Shown here piece after piece: positions 1 to 9,586 of a stretch of 64,000 bases of DNA. Under the pieces are notes generated by a model that was given only the letters and a program-made list of their open reading frames with translations, ran no database searches and was not told the DNA's origin. Source of the stretch: Maniola hyperantus (Eukaryota; Arthropoda; Insecta; Lepidoptera; Nymphalidae); the NCBI RefSeq assembly GCF_902806685.2, contig NC_048539.1:5716501-5780500 (forward strand), in the 5' to 3' direction. Position numbers and translations under genes: made by a program. How positions within the stretch are numbered: the stretch's first letter is position 1; every line of letters starts with the position of its first letter.

Positions 1-110
1 AAACGCACATAACCCCGAAAAGTTAGAGGTTCCCGGAAACGAACCCCCGAACTCGCGGATGAGAGGCGGGCGTCTAACTTAACCACTAGGTTATCACCGT
101 TCTTATCACG
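1..110 (-). repeat. SINE family E fragment, cut by window edge
   Basis: Reverse complement of the tRNA-derived SINE that is nearly complete at 39459-39770. The segment contains the promoter-like head (a B-box-like stretch near 40-60 and the start near 105) in minus orientation. The rest of the element lies outside the window. Confidence 0.7.
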
Positions 111-527
111 GTGGAAAAGGATAGTGACTAGGTAATTGTACTTATATAGGTACCTAAAGAGCTGTTAATTTAATCACAAGTTATGTTGAACTGAATTAGT
201 AGGCCCTAATGTGCAGTATGAACCTAATAACTCAGTAGTTGATTATTATTTACTTTAGTTTTAGAATGGGTATGAATCATCACAATCATCTTATTGGAGT
301 AGGTACATATATGTCTAACAAATTAGGTTATCTTAAAATTATATGATGATTCCATATTGGTTTAATTATAAACGTCTTAACTACCTATAATATGTTGTAC
401 ATTGCTACCTAGACAATTTAGTTCAAAGATTTACATACATTGTGAACCTGTATTTGTAAAGTACTAAAAATGATGATGGATGAATGGACATATTTTTAGA
501 GAAATCTGACAACAACAGACATATAAT

Positions 528-723
528 CTAAATATATAAAAAGAAAAGGTGACTGACTGATCTATCAATGCACAGCTCAAACTAATGGACAGATTGGGCT
601 GAAATTTGGCATACAGATAGCTATTATGCTATCTGTATGCCAAATCCTTTCTTCAAAATTCAACCCCTAAGGAGTTTGAAATTTGTGTAGTCCACGCAGC
701 GAAGCCGCCAGCATAAGCTAGTA
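528..723 (-). repeat. Family A interspersed repeat
   Basis: Minus-strand copy of the roughly 215-bp repeat that recurs at 20405, 53140, 53362 and 60755. It has the GATCAGTCAGTC-type tract, the GAATTTTCAAAAATCC core and the GTCCACGC end near 690. The core around 610-650 is rearranged into a short inverted repeat (ggcatacagatagc / gctatctgtatgcc). Confidence 0.7.
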
Positions 724-1330
724 CAATATCTATAATATAAAAATGAATCACTAAATGTGTTGCTCATCGCAAATTTCGAGAACCGCTGAACCGATTTCGC
801 TAAATCTTTTTTTATAATATTCCTTAAAGTACGAGGATGGTTATTACGGAGAGAAAAAATTTGAATCGACTGTTAGGCGGAACGAGGTTCGCCAGGGCAG
901 CTAGTGTTAAAAGAAGAATCAAATGCTTTATCGTGTATGGGGCGCGTTGGGAAGGGCTCGAAGAAAAGCGCCCAAGGCCTAACAGTGCCTAACATAGTTG
1001 AAGGGATAAGGGGGGAATACTTCTATAATATAATATCATGGTTCATTTTTGAAACAGATGTACATTACTTAGACTATAAAGAATATGTTATTTAAGTAGC
1101 TTTAGTAATGTTTTGATATCGCATGTTAGGTTCATTGTATGATGTATCTAACAGTTGAGTTAAAAGGGCCTAGGGTCGCGCCCCGGAAGGCGTACTGCAC
1201 CCTTATCGCGTCAGACACAGTTTGCTTTATCTAAGGATTTATGCGTTCGCGCCGATACTGACAAATCAATCATCTGCACACTCACCCGTTGTTCTTATTT
1301 GAATATCAAATAATGAATACTGATGCAACA
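724..1330. other. No gene recognised
   Basis: A short open frame at 904-1095 exists but has no recognisable domain. The segment starts in decayed repeat and becomes AT-rich. I see no RNA gene or exon. Confidence 0.5.
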
Positions 1331-1705
1331 TTGAGGAGCTTGCAAACAAAACGGTGTAATTGCACGAAATAAAATTTTCATCATCATCGCAAAAAATTTA
1401 CAGAAGCAAAAATCCGAATGAAGGCTGTTAAAAGTTTATTGCAATTGTACCGTTTTGATTGAAATCATGAATTTTGGAATCAATTTTAGCACAGTTTTAG
1501 GCAGTTTTGCTTGAAAATGAGTTGAAATTTATAATTCAGTGATTGAAATCATGAACTTTGAATTAATTTTCAGTATAGTTTTAAGCGGTTTTGCTTGGAA
1601 ATGAGTTCATATTTGTATCCAGTGTGCCAAAAATATATGGGTTAAAAAATATATTTTGGATCAGATGTATACTTAATTACACCATTTTGCTTGCTAGCTC
1701 CTCAA
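1331..1705. mobile_element. Small inverted-repeat element (MITE-like)
   Basis: The left end TTGAGGAGCTTGCAAACAAA is mirrored imperfectly by the right end at about 1670-1705, giving terminal inverted repeats of roughly 30 bp with a few mismatches. The interior holds an 83-84 bp direct duplication (about 1456-1539 and 1540-1622). No coding capacity. Superfamily not assigned because no clear target duplication is visible. Confidence 0.6.
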
Positions 1706-2659
1706 ATGTGCTTAGAATAAAATAGCTGACCACTCCATTCGATAGCGGACTTGACTTTTCGCTGATGGAACTTCTGAAAATTGTTTCTTAGTTGGTGTCT
1801 ACAGTATAGAACCTACCATGCAAAATCCAATTTTCTAGTTAGACCCAGCTGTTTGAGCTGTACATGTAATATTCAGTCAATCATTTTCTCCTTTTATTTG
1901 GGTTTGATAGTTGATACCTCCTAATGGAAAACGTATAGGACCACTTTGTGGTCCATCTGCCTGTTACAGCTTAGACAAAAAAAAAACATCAAATATCTTG
2001 TTGGATGTCAAAAGCGATCTCAGCACACCTTTTCCAACCATACAGTGGACTCACCCAAGTTCAACATGCAATTGCTCTTTAAGTGGTGTTGCCATATTTG
2101 TGGCATCCTAGCACTATGTTACATAACTGAAGATGGATGAAGTTTATATTATTGTAAGCCAGCAAATTATAATTTTAAGTAAAATATCTTTCAGATTTTT
2201 TAAAAGCTGGGCATTTCCAAAAAGTTCAATTGGCTATGTAAAAATTGGCCAAGGGCAAATCAGAGTCTCACATGAAGGGTTCTAATCTAATACCACCATA
2301 CAAGAAACTTTCCAATTTTCTATGTTCATGGTGGCCATTTTGAGATTCCTATTATTTGTTGGTATACAGACTATAGAAAAAATACACATTCTTTGAAAAT
2401 TTCAACTCTACCTGATGCGGTTCATGAGATACAGAGTTCATTTCTGCTGACAGACAGACAGATGGACAGCGGAGGCTTAGTAATAGGGTCCCATTGGCAT
2501 CCTTCGGGTATGGAACACTGAAAACTAATTTGTAATATTCTGTTTGCTAGCAGTTCCAAATAGCATGCACAAGTTAGAAGAACGCCTGTAGATTGTTTTC
2601 ATGTTAGATGATACAAAAGCAAGCCTGAATACTGTGCTCTTTAGTGCATAACCCAACCT
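1706..2659. repeat. AT-rich spacer with decayed repeat
   Basis: About 2290-2520 looks like a decayed member of a common repeat class: CAGACAGACAG tract followed by a GGGTCCC / GGAAC-like end near 2500. The remainder has no recognised gene; short open frames around 1911-2140 look like chance. Confidence 0.4.
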
Positions 2660-3015
2660 CCCATTCTAATAAATGTGAAAGGGTGTCTGTATGTCTTCTA
2701 GCTTTTCACAGCCCTTCTGTTTAACTCATTTTTATGAAATTATATACAGGGATATCTTGGATCTCTGGGATGTAATAGGCTATCCTTTGTCTCATGATTT
2801 AAAAATATCTAAATCCAGGCAGACATCGTACGCGTGGATTTAGGTTTTTAAAAATCCTGTGGGAACTCTTAAATTTTCCGGGATCAAAAGTAGCCTATGT
2901 CCTTCCCCGGATTGCAAGCTACCTCTTTACTAAATTTCGTCAAAATCGGTTGAACGGTTGAGCCGTGAAAAGCTAGCAGACAGACAGACACACTTTCGCA
3001 TTTATAATATTAGTA
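2660..3015. repeat. Family B repeat, two copies head to head
   Basis: The right half (2813-3015) is a plus-strand family B copy: GTGGATTTAGGTTTTTAAAAATCC, GGGATCAAAAGTAGCCTATG, then the CAGACAGACACACTTTCGCA tail. The left half (2660-2812) is a more decayed copy in opposite orientation, so the pair forms a loose palindrome. Confidence 0.65.
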
Positions 3016-3274
3016 TGGATTATGTTTAAAGCTCTGTTTGTTATGACAAAACTTATTTAGGTAAATAGATACAAATGTTTTCGTTTATGAGAGAGGATAA
3101 TGATATGCTTTTATGAACTGATGATAAAGTAATAAATAAGTGCTTGAAGTAAGTGTTAGATGTATTTAGATTTTAGGTACAGAGCTAAGATAGGGAGTTC
3201 CATCCCACCATATATTGTGTTGAAACTTGTTTTATGCAAACTTGTCAAAATATAAGTACAACTTGATACTTTAT

Positions 3275-3418
3275 CCCTCTAACAAATAAACCTGGAATAG
3301 CGGTGGAATAGTTATACTGTTTTGTCTTTTTCCTTCAAATGTCAAATTACTGATGACAGAGAAAGACAAAACAGAGTATAACTATTCCACCGCTATTCCA
3401 GGTTTATTTGTTAGAGGG
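3275..3418. mobile_element. 144-bp foldback MITE
   Basis: Begins CCCTCTAACAAATAAACC and ends with the exact reverse complement. The arms stay almost perfectly paired for about 60 bp each, leaving a short loop. Flanking TAT on both sides (3272-3274 and 3419-3421) may be the target duplication. No coding sequence. The near-identity of the arms suggests a fairly recent insertion. Confidence 0.75.
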
Positions 3419-3515
3419 TATAAGTTTGTTAACAGAGCATACATCATATCATTGTCATGTTGTGTAGTCCTGTAACATAACAGGTACTTTAATCACTTAC
3501 TGCAATATTTCTTTA

Positions 3516-3690
3516 TCTATACATATAAAAAGTTTTGTCCTGACTGACTGTCTGATCTATCTGGTGATAGAAACTTGAAGTTTTGACATTAGGGTTCCTT
3601 TTATATTGTAGGCACTAACTATAACTGGAAACTAAGACTGGATTTTTGGAAATTCAACACCTAAGGGGGTTAAATAGGAGATGAAAATTA
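3516..3690 (-). repeat. Decayed family A-like repeat
   Basis: Minus orientation: TACATATAAAAAG, CTGACTGACTGTCTGATC, then CACCTAAGGGGGTTAAATAGG. It is clearly related to the family A/D repeats but too diverged to delimit exactly. Confidence 0.45.
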
Positions 3691-4464
3691 AAATGCAACT
3701 CCATCATTCTTAAAATTACATTGATGAAAATTGAGATCTAGGTCAAAAATGAAATTTATGTGTTTCAGGATTTTTGGCAATTATCCCTCCCTTATCAATT
3801 TTCAAAAATTGCACTAGAGCAAATTATGGGTAACCCAACCCAGCTAGAAATGTATAAATTTTACTTAATTGCAAAGTGCTAAAATATTACATCTATTTTA
3901 TATACCTACTTGTACAATTATATAGCTAATCTTATAATGATGGGTTTTCTACATAAAAGTAAGAAAATAAGAAGTGCCTCCAACTTATTAACTTGTAATT
4001 TACAACTTAGTAAGAAATTATGAATCAAAGCCTGAAGGACATCAGTTTATAGACACGATAATAAATCATTAATTTTAGTAGGTATAATACACCAGATATC
4101 TAATCTAGTATCACCTAAACACGAGTTCATTGTGTTGACGGCAATTCATTCATGAATTGTGCGCGAACTGTCAAACCAATGATAAAAACAATGGTTTCAG
4201 GAGTGCTGCAGAACATCTTCAATGGATTACTCACATTGAAACATCTGTTTCTAACCACATTTTCTTTATGTACTTGAACGGATATATCCATAAACATCTG
4301 GACAGGAAATCTTAAGTTTCTAAGTAGGTACCACCTGTTCATCATAGTGACAACAACTCACTATCATAGGAAACAGAAGACTTTTTAACGAAAACATGCC
4401 ACGAATATCTATGAAACTTAATAATTCAGCCCTAACAAGTAAAATGTGTATAAATATTACATAC
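3691..4464. other. Presumed first intron of the minus-strand RasGAP-like gene
   Basis: No exon, RNA gene or repeat family recognised. If the exon at 4465-4519 is real, this is intron sequence transcribed leftwards. I searched by eye for the continuation of the C2 domain and did not find it between here and position 1. Confidence 0.35.
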
Positions 4465-4519
4465 CAATCTTTATTTTCAATCTTTCTTCTACTCGCACTT
4501 TACGCGTTTCGTCCGCCAT
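4465..4519 (-). CDS. Probable first coding exon of a RasGAP-like (RASA3/Gap1-type) gene
   Basis: Reading leftwards from ATG at 4519, 18 codons give MADETRKVRVEERLKIKI plus one extra base, followed directly by a GTATGT donor (4464-4459). The VEERLKIKIG string, with G completed across the junction, resembles the start of the first C2 domain of GAP1-family Ras GTPase-activating proteins, where a KIKIGEAKNL-like stretch is typical. These are cytoplasmic or membrane-recruited negative regulators of Ras. Only one short exon is seen; exon 2 is not identified and may lie beyond the left edge. The family assignment rests on about 13 residues, so it is tentative, but the start, open frame and donor agree with one another. 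A continuing exon beginning GEAKN-like upstream of position 1 would settle it. Confidence 0.45.
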
Positions 4520-4640
4520 GTTAAATCCATAACTGTTTATCTCTTTCATCCGCTGTTATCTCTTTCGGAACGAGCCCCTCGGCCGGCTTGTCCCGCCACT
4601 TCCGGAGTGTCGTAATGTTCTACTTGAGCCTGTTTTCAAC
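4520..4640 (-). promoter_or_regulatory. Putative promoter / 5' UTR of the minus-strand gene
   Basis: The stretch upstream (rightward) of the ATG at 4519 is locally GC-richer (CCCCTCGGCCGGCTTGTCCC near 4576) than its surroundings, as is common around insect promoters. No TATA box or initiator can be assigned with confidence. Confidence 0.25.
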
Positions 4641-5192
4641 AAGGTGGAGACGACGAGACAGTTCCAACCCGAACACAATAAAAAATAGAAACAGTTTTAT
4701 ATTTACACATTTTCGAAAGCATTATATTGCACAGTTAAAATCGAATGAATTAACAGATGCAGTGCGCATGTGTTCAGTATGTGCCATGAAATTTATCAAT
4801 GAATGCACTTTAAAACTTTATAACACATTTTTTTCACTTCACTCAAATGTGTTGTTAATTTTTAACTCTCATACACGAGTTGAAATGGACAATAACAGTC
4901 GTAAAATGATTTACACACCACTTCATCAATAAAATATTTTGTCTCATTGAATGAACAAAAAGTATGAATGGACAATTACGTCACGTCATTACACTGCGCC
5001 TGCGCGATCTCCACATAGGGATGCGGTCTCATTGTGCACCGGTATTGCCAACTCCTGTCTCCTACCAAAATTTCCCTCAAGAAATCCATTGTGTCAAATG
5101 TTTGACACGTCTACAATGTTACCCGTAACGACTGTAATCGAGTTAAAGTTTTCTGTTTTAAGTTTAGTATTGAAGGTGTGTAGAAGCCATTT

Positions 5193-5254
5193 ATGGTGCA
5201 TTGCTGTGTGATCAGCTGTAAAAGTTGTAGCGAACGCAAATTATGAAACATAAC
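5193..5254 (+). pseudogene. THAP-domain first exon copy 1, broken
   Basis: From ATG 5193 the frame reads MVHCCVISCKSCSERKL and then hits a stop. The next bases up to a GTAAGT donor at 5255 look like a frameshifted remainder of the same exon seen at 5803 and 6715. The M-V-x-C start with closely spaced cysteines followed by RxERK is the N-terminal pattern of a THAP zinc finger (C2CH, DNA-binding; found in P-element transposases and host factors). Only the first exon is visible. Confidence 0.4.
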
Positions 5255-5569
5255 GTAAGTATATGTATGATTTCTGTTGTTGTTTTGTCCCTTTCGGGCA
5301 CGACTTTCGGGTATACGCGTCTGACAAGTCTCCTTGATTCTTAGTCTGAGGGTCTGTGTCTGAGGTGGTCTGAGGGCATCATGGTGCGGGAAAACATAGC
5401 ATTGACAAACACCACAGAGTACTTATCATACAGTGCGACCGTTTAAAGCAATAAAATTTTTGGCACTGCAGTACGAGAAGGCTCTTTTGGCACTTGAATG
5501 ACATTGACAGGAGGGCGTAGTTGTAGAACAAAAGATGTCAGCATGTAAAAATACCTCAATTTTACGCTC

Positions 5570-5935
5570 AGAATAAATACTTTCAGAAGTAGCCCTATTG
5601 TGACTCGTACTGTTAGAGCGAGATAGCTGAATACATTTAAGCTCTTATTAGAACGTGATAAAATGATTGTTTTGTCCTTATCACCGTAGCCACTTTTTTT
5701 CTTCTTTTTGACAAACAAAGGTTATGTTGACTCAAGTAACTAGGTATTTTAAAGAAATAATTGATTTGTTTTGTTGTTTTTTGTTTTTGAAGTTATTGTG
5801 CAATGGTGGGTTGCAGTATAATAGCCGAAGCAAACGTAAAATAGACGGAATAACATTTCATAAGTAAGTATCTCTGCTTGAGCGAGAGGGACTGAGGGGG
5901 CCACGCTTGTTGCATATCTGGTATATCTGTGGCAT
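5570..5935. repeat. Left arm of a large inverted repeat carrying a THAP exon
   Basis: This segment is repeated in reverse complement at about 6595-6970. Shared blocks include GGCTACTTCTaaTA-type sequence at the outer end, the GATAAGGACAAAA block, the TTTGTTGTTTTTTGTTTTTG tract, the THAP exon and the GCTTGAGCGAGAGG block. The arms differ by substitutions and small indels and are separated by about 660 bp. Confidence 0.65.
5803..5863 (+). pseudogene. THAP-domain first exon copy 2, frame broken
   Basis: Plus-strand counterpart of the exon at 6651-6715. From ATG 5803 it reads MVGCSIIAEANVK and stops; one small deletion relative to the minus copy throws the frame. In the other frame the segment still encodes SKRKIDGITFHK before a GTAAGT donor at 5864. 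The donor and the RKIDGITF block are retained, so it looks like a decayed THAP exon. Confidence 0.45.
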
Positions 5936-6594
5936 AATATTTCACAAGATGGCGGTGTTAGTTCTGATTTTGGTCACGCGCTAAATGAGCCTTCTTGCAC
6001 TGTAAAAGTAAATTATATCTAAAATATTATTTAGGGAGGTAAGACCTTTAGGTTACTTTTCAAGTTGTTTCAATATCATGCATCATGTCAGTATAAAAGT
6101 TTTTGAATATTGTGGAGTTTGAAGCAATTTGATAGCTTACACGAGATATATCATAAATACAATTTTATTATTGCTACGATATAGGCTTCTCCTAGTGTTA
6201 TTTTAATTAAAAAACATATCAAATATCTATATTATAATGGTTGCAGTACATGGTGCTACTGCAAGAAAGAAACTGGCGCCCCTCATGTAATTTTAATTCT
6301 TTTCGGTCGATCTATACACAGTGTTTGGCTTGCAGCCAATCGGACGGGTCAACAAGCACTCCAAGCATACGCAAATACCCGTCCACACGCTTGCTTGTTG
6401 TTTGCTGTTTGTCGCATGGTCGCAAGCATATGGATTCACCATTATGATTTCTGAGTTGTATTTGATCTGAGGTTCAGAGTTTGTATAATCTGTGCTTGTA
6501 TGTTGGCAATGTTGGCATTACCCTAATGCCCTACACCTACACATAATCCTTAATCTATGCCTCTACAAAATCGTTCAGAGCACAGATATGTCCA
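5936..6594. other. Spacer between inverted-repeat arms
   Basis: AT-rich with a modest GC rise near 6300-6420. An open frame of 68 codons at 6241-6447 has no recognisable domain. Nothing else identified. Confidence 0.4.
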
Positions 6595-6970
6595 GATATG
6601 CAACTAGCGTGCCCCCCCTCATTCCTTTTCGCTCAAGCAGAGGTACTTACTTCTGAAATGTTATTCCGTCTATTTTACGTTCGCTTCGGCTATTGTAGCT
6701 TCTGCAACCCACCATTGCACAATAACTTCAAAAACAAAAAACAACAAAACGAATCAATTATTTATGTACAATACTTGAGTCAACATAACCTCACTTCACG
6801 TTGTTTGCCAAATACTCACGTACAAATACATTTTGGCAAACAAAAAAAAGTGGCCACGGTGATAAGGACAAAACATAATCATTTTGTCACGGTCTAATAA
6901 GAGCTTAAATGCATTTACCTATCTCGCTCTAAGTAAGTGTCACAACAGGGCTACTTCTAATAGTCCTTAT
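6595..6970. repeat. Right arm of the THAP inverted repeat
   Basis: Reverse-complement partner of 5570-5935, containing the better preserved THAP exon on the minus strand. The open frame 6598-6897 on the plus strand is a shadow of this repeat. Confidence 0.65.
6651..6715 (-). pseudogene. THAP-domain first exon copy 3, open frame
   Basis: Reading leftwards from ATG at 6715, 21 codons give MVGCRSYNSRSERKIDGITFQ plus two bases, then a GTAAGT donor at 6650-6645. This is the N-terminal third of a THAP domain: M-V-x-C start, basic RSERK, and the GITF motif preceding the conserved Phe-Pro. The second zinc ligand cysteine expected a few residues after the first appears to be replaced (SYN). No downstream exon with the WxC, H or AVPTIF parts was found. 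It could be the first exon of an active gene, but the three partial copies and missing cysteine favour a transposon or gene relic. Confidence 0.45.
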
Positions 6971-7197
6971 TCTGAGGTTCAGAGGTTCACTACAAGGTTC
7001 ACTATAACTTATACTAACTACCTATACCCCTGCCGTCATGTTGGCACCATTGCTTTGTATGCTTTATTCCTTAGAAATTTGGGTTCATTTTTGTGTGATT
7101 GGTGAATGGTGCCAACATAATGTCAGGTTAAAAGTTACAGCACAGAGTACTTCGTATGAGAGTGAACGGTCTGTATAATCCTTGGTATAATCCAAAA

Positions 7198-7400
7198 CAT
7201 CAAGTCACAGAGTACATTGAATTGCATCAAGTCAATTAATCTATGCATCAAGCACAGAGTACTTTGTAAATATGCATCAAGTTATTGGTCTGTGCATCAA
7301 GTCAAGATGTCAAAAATTGGTCGAAATGTCGTAGTATTTGGTCCACAGACCAATAACATATGATTTGGTCAGTTATTGGTCTGTGGGTCGTACGCACAGA
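7198..7400. repeat. Scattered GCATCAAGT / CACAGAGTAC / GGTCTGTG motifs
   Basis: Short motifs recur irregularly: ATCAAGTC near 7199, 7227, 7304; CACAGAGTAC near 7145, 7206, 7251 and 7396; TTATTGGTCTGTG near 7283 and 7373. They form a degenerate local repeat field with an inverted TTGGTC/GACCAA pair. No gene found. Confidence 0.45.
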
Positions 7401-7409
7401 GTACCTACT

Positions 7410-7466
7410 AGGCCTTAAAGGACTGTTATCCAGGGCCGTAAAATAAATTAAAAAAAAAAAAAAAAA
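7410..7466 (+). mobile_element. 57-bp retroposed 3' end with poly(A) and target duplication
   Basis: AGGCCTTAAAGGACTGTTAT and GGGCCGTAAAATAAA followed by a long A run are flanked by an identical 12-bp AGAGTACCTACT (7398-7409 and 7467-7478). This is the signature of a very severely 5'-truncated target-primed retrotransposition. The source element cannot be named from this fragment. Confidence 0.7.
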
Positions 7467-8035
7467 AGAGTACCTACTTTGTATGGTCGTACGTAATATT
7501 CAGGGTCATCAATCTTAGAACAAATAGCATGGTACTTCAATTCATTTAGTACCAAAAGTCAATAGCAGACCGCGCTACTGTGACTGGACAAATTCGATAT
7601 ATTATTCTGTGGTCAAGGCATCCCATGTTTAATTTTTCTACCAAATTGGTAGTTTAGTTTACATTAACATATTTGTATTTTAAAGAAAAAAATATTCTCT
7701 AACAATTAATTTCTATTTACCAATATTTTATTTGGTTCTACCTTTGGTATGTATCATTGATTTAATAAATATTCTTCAAAATAAAATTGTCAGACAATTT
7801 TTTGCTATTGATATGGTAGAAATTGGGCAAACAACCTGGTCTGTGCTGGCGGTCGTAATGTTTTCTGATTTTGCTATTTTCAATACCTTTTGTAACTATT
7901 TAAAGCCAGTTTTTAGTGATTTCACGCTACGTTTAGCAAACCAGTGAACCTAACCCACGCTAAGTAAGCTGTCAGAGATTCTAGTGTTTTGAGACCAAAG
8001 AAATTTTAAGTTTTCCGTACCCATGTTTGAAACAG

Positions 8036-8115
8036 AGACTTCCAGTGTTTTGAGACAGGACTCCAGTGTTTTGAGACAGAACTCCAGTGTTTATTTACGA
8101 GACAGGACTCCAGTA
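8036..8115. repeat. Short tandem repeat, unit about 22 bp
   Basis: The unit ACTCCAGTGTTTTGAGACAG is repeated imperfectly about four times, the last copies interrupted by TTTATTTAC. A further relative, TTCTAGTGTTTTGAGACC, lies at 7978. No coding meaning seen. Confidence 0.65.
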
Positions 8116-8424
8116 TAGTTGTAGTTAGGTACTAGTTAAGTTTAGTGAACATTTCTTACAAGAGGGGCTGTATTCCAGGCTGTTCAGGTTCACTGCAGGT
8201 TTGTAAATTCCATTGTAATACCGGTCATATCTACTTTAATCCTTGAATGCAATTTTTATTAAATTCCTTGAACTTGATGACAATATGGTTCACGCATAGG
8301 TTTTTCTTTAAGTATTGGGCGTTCCGATCCAGTGATAGATTCTCTTGACGATTCGAAAGCACCTATTTACAAGTTTATTTGCATAAAGAAGTAGGTATTT
8401 CTTTAGTTTTTCTAGACCAAATTC

Positions 8425-8715
8425 CTATCATGATCAACACATCGCTGGCTCACTACAGAGCACGGGTCACTTCTTAGAGTGAGAAGGGGTTTAGGCATAG
8501 TCTACCACACTGGCCACGTGCGGATTGGTAGACTTCACACCCTTTGATAACATTATGGAGAACTTTCAGGCATGCAGGTTTCCTCACGATGTTTTCCTTC
8601 ACCGTTAATGCAAGTGATATTTAATTAGTTAAAACACACAACTCCGAAAAGTTAGAGGTGCATGCCCTAGATTGAACCCCCGACCTCAGATTAGATGTGA
8701 TTAGATTAATTGAGT
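8425..8715 (-). repeat. SINE family E, nearly full length
   Basis: Minus-strand copy: it starts at the tail side with CATGATCAACACATCGCTGG, contains TAGAGTGAGAAGGGGTTTAG and the GCATGCAGGTTTCCTCACGA block, and ends in the tRNA-like head near 8680 (ACTCCGAAAAGTTAGAGGTG). It matches the plus-strand copy at 39459-39770. Confidence 0.75.
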
Positions 8716-9584
8716 CAGATTTAGTGAACATGTTATGAACTTGTGACCATACTAAGATACTCATATTTTTACTTTTCAGGTTTAGAAAATGTCCTGCATG
8801 AATTTCCAAATCGTGCAAAAGATTTGGATCGTTTTATGACCTGGATTCATAATATTGATATCTTGAAACTAAACTACTCGGCACCAGACCCCAGTCCTCA
8901 GGCAACTTTATAAACTGTTTTAGGATAAGGAAGAGTGATTAGGATTAATTTTGGTAAAAATAAAGATTAGAATCCAAAAATTTCTATTATTTAAAAATAT
9001 GTGTTCAGATTAATTATTATAGATTTTTTTTAAATTTACATGATATGTTAAATTGTAAGGGAGTCAAATATTAATAAATAATTAATCTGAACACAATCCT
9101 ACCTTCCATAGCAGTCCTATATGTATGTATTATATGTATAGGTATGAACCTATAAAGCAGTCTATATATATAGGTAGGTATGTACATATTATAAATATTA
9201 GTTCCATTCGTCAGATACAGATGGCGCTACTAAGCTGTTGCCACTATTAGCTCGCGAGATAGTACTCTATTTCCATATGTTAAAAGTACTCTGTGGTAAT
9301 ATTTCTACCCAATATCTTTTTAAAATCAAAGTTAAACCCTTGTTAAAATTCAAACCCAATGAATGGTACGGCTAGAAGAACTCAAAAGTTTATACGTAGT
9401 ATCCCTATTAATCTGTGAAAGTTTACTCAAGTCAGCTCTCCACCACCGGTTTTGAGTTTTGACTGAAAACCGGTGGTCACTCAAAACAATTTCTTTATAT
9501 ACTTTATTGGCTTACCTAGTGCACAGAATAAGCTGAGTTCAGTGTTTACTCTTGTTTACTTAGTCATATACTAATTATTTACAG
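8716..9584. other. Upstream region of the SET-domain gene
   Basis: AT-rich sequence with no recognised repeat boundaries. A 5' untranslated exon of the SET gene may lie here or further upstream, because the coding exon is preceded by a good splice acceptor (TTATTTACAG ending at 9584). I cannot place the donor. Confidence 0.35.
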
Positions 9585-9586
9585 GT

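Noticed and set aside
7732..7947. 71-codon frame with hydrophobic residues
   Set aside because: AT-rich chance frame without domain, splice context or repeat in other copies.
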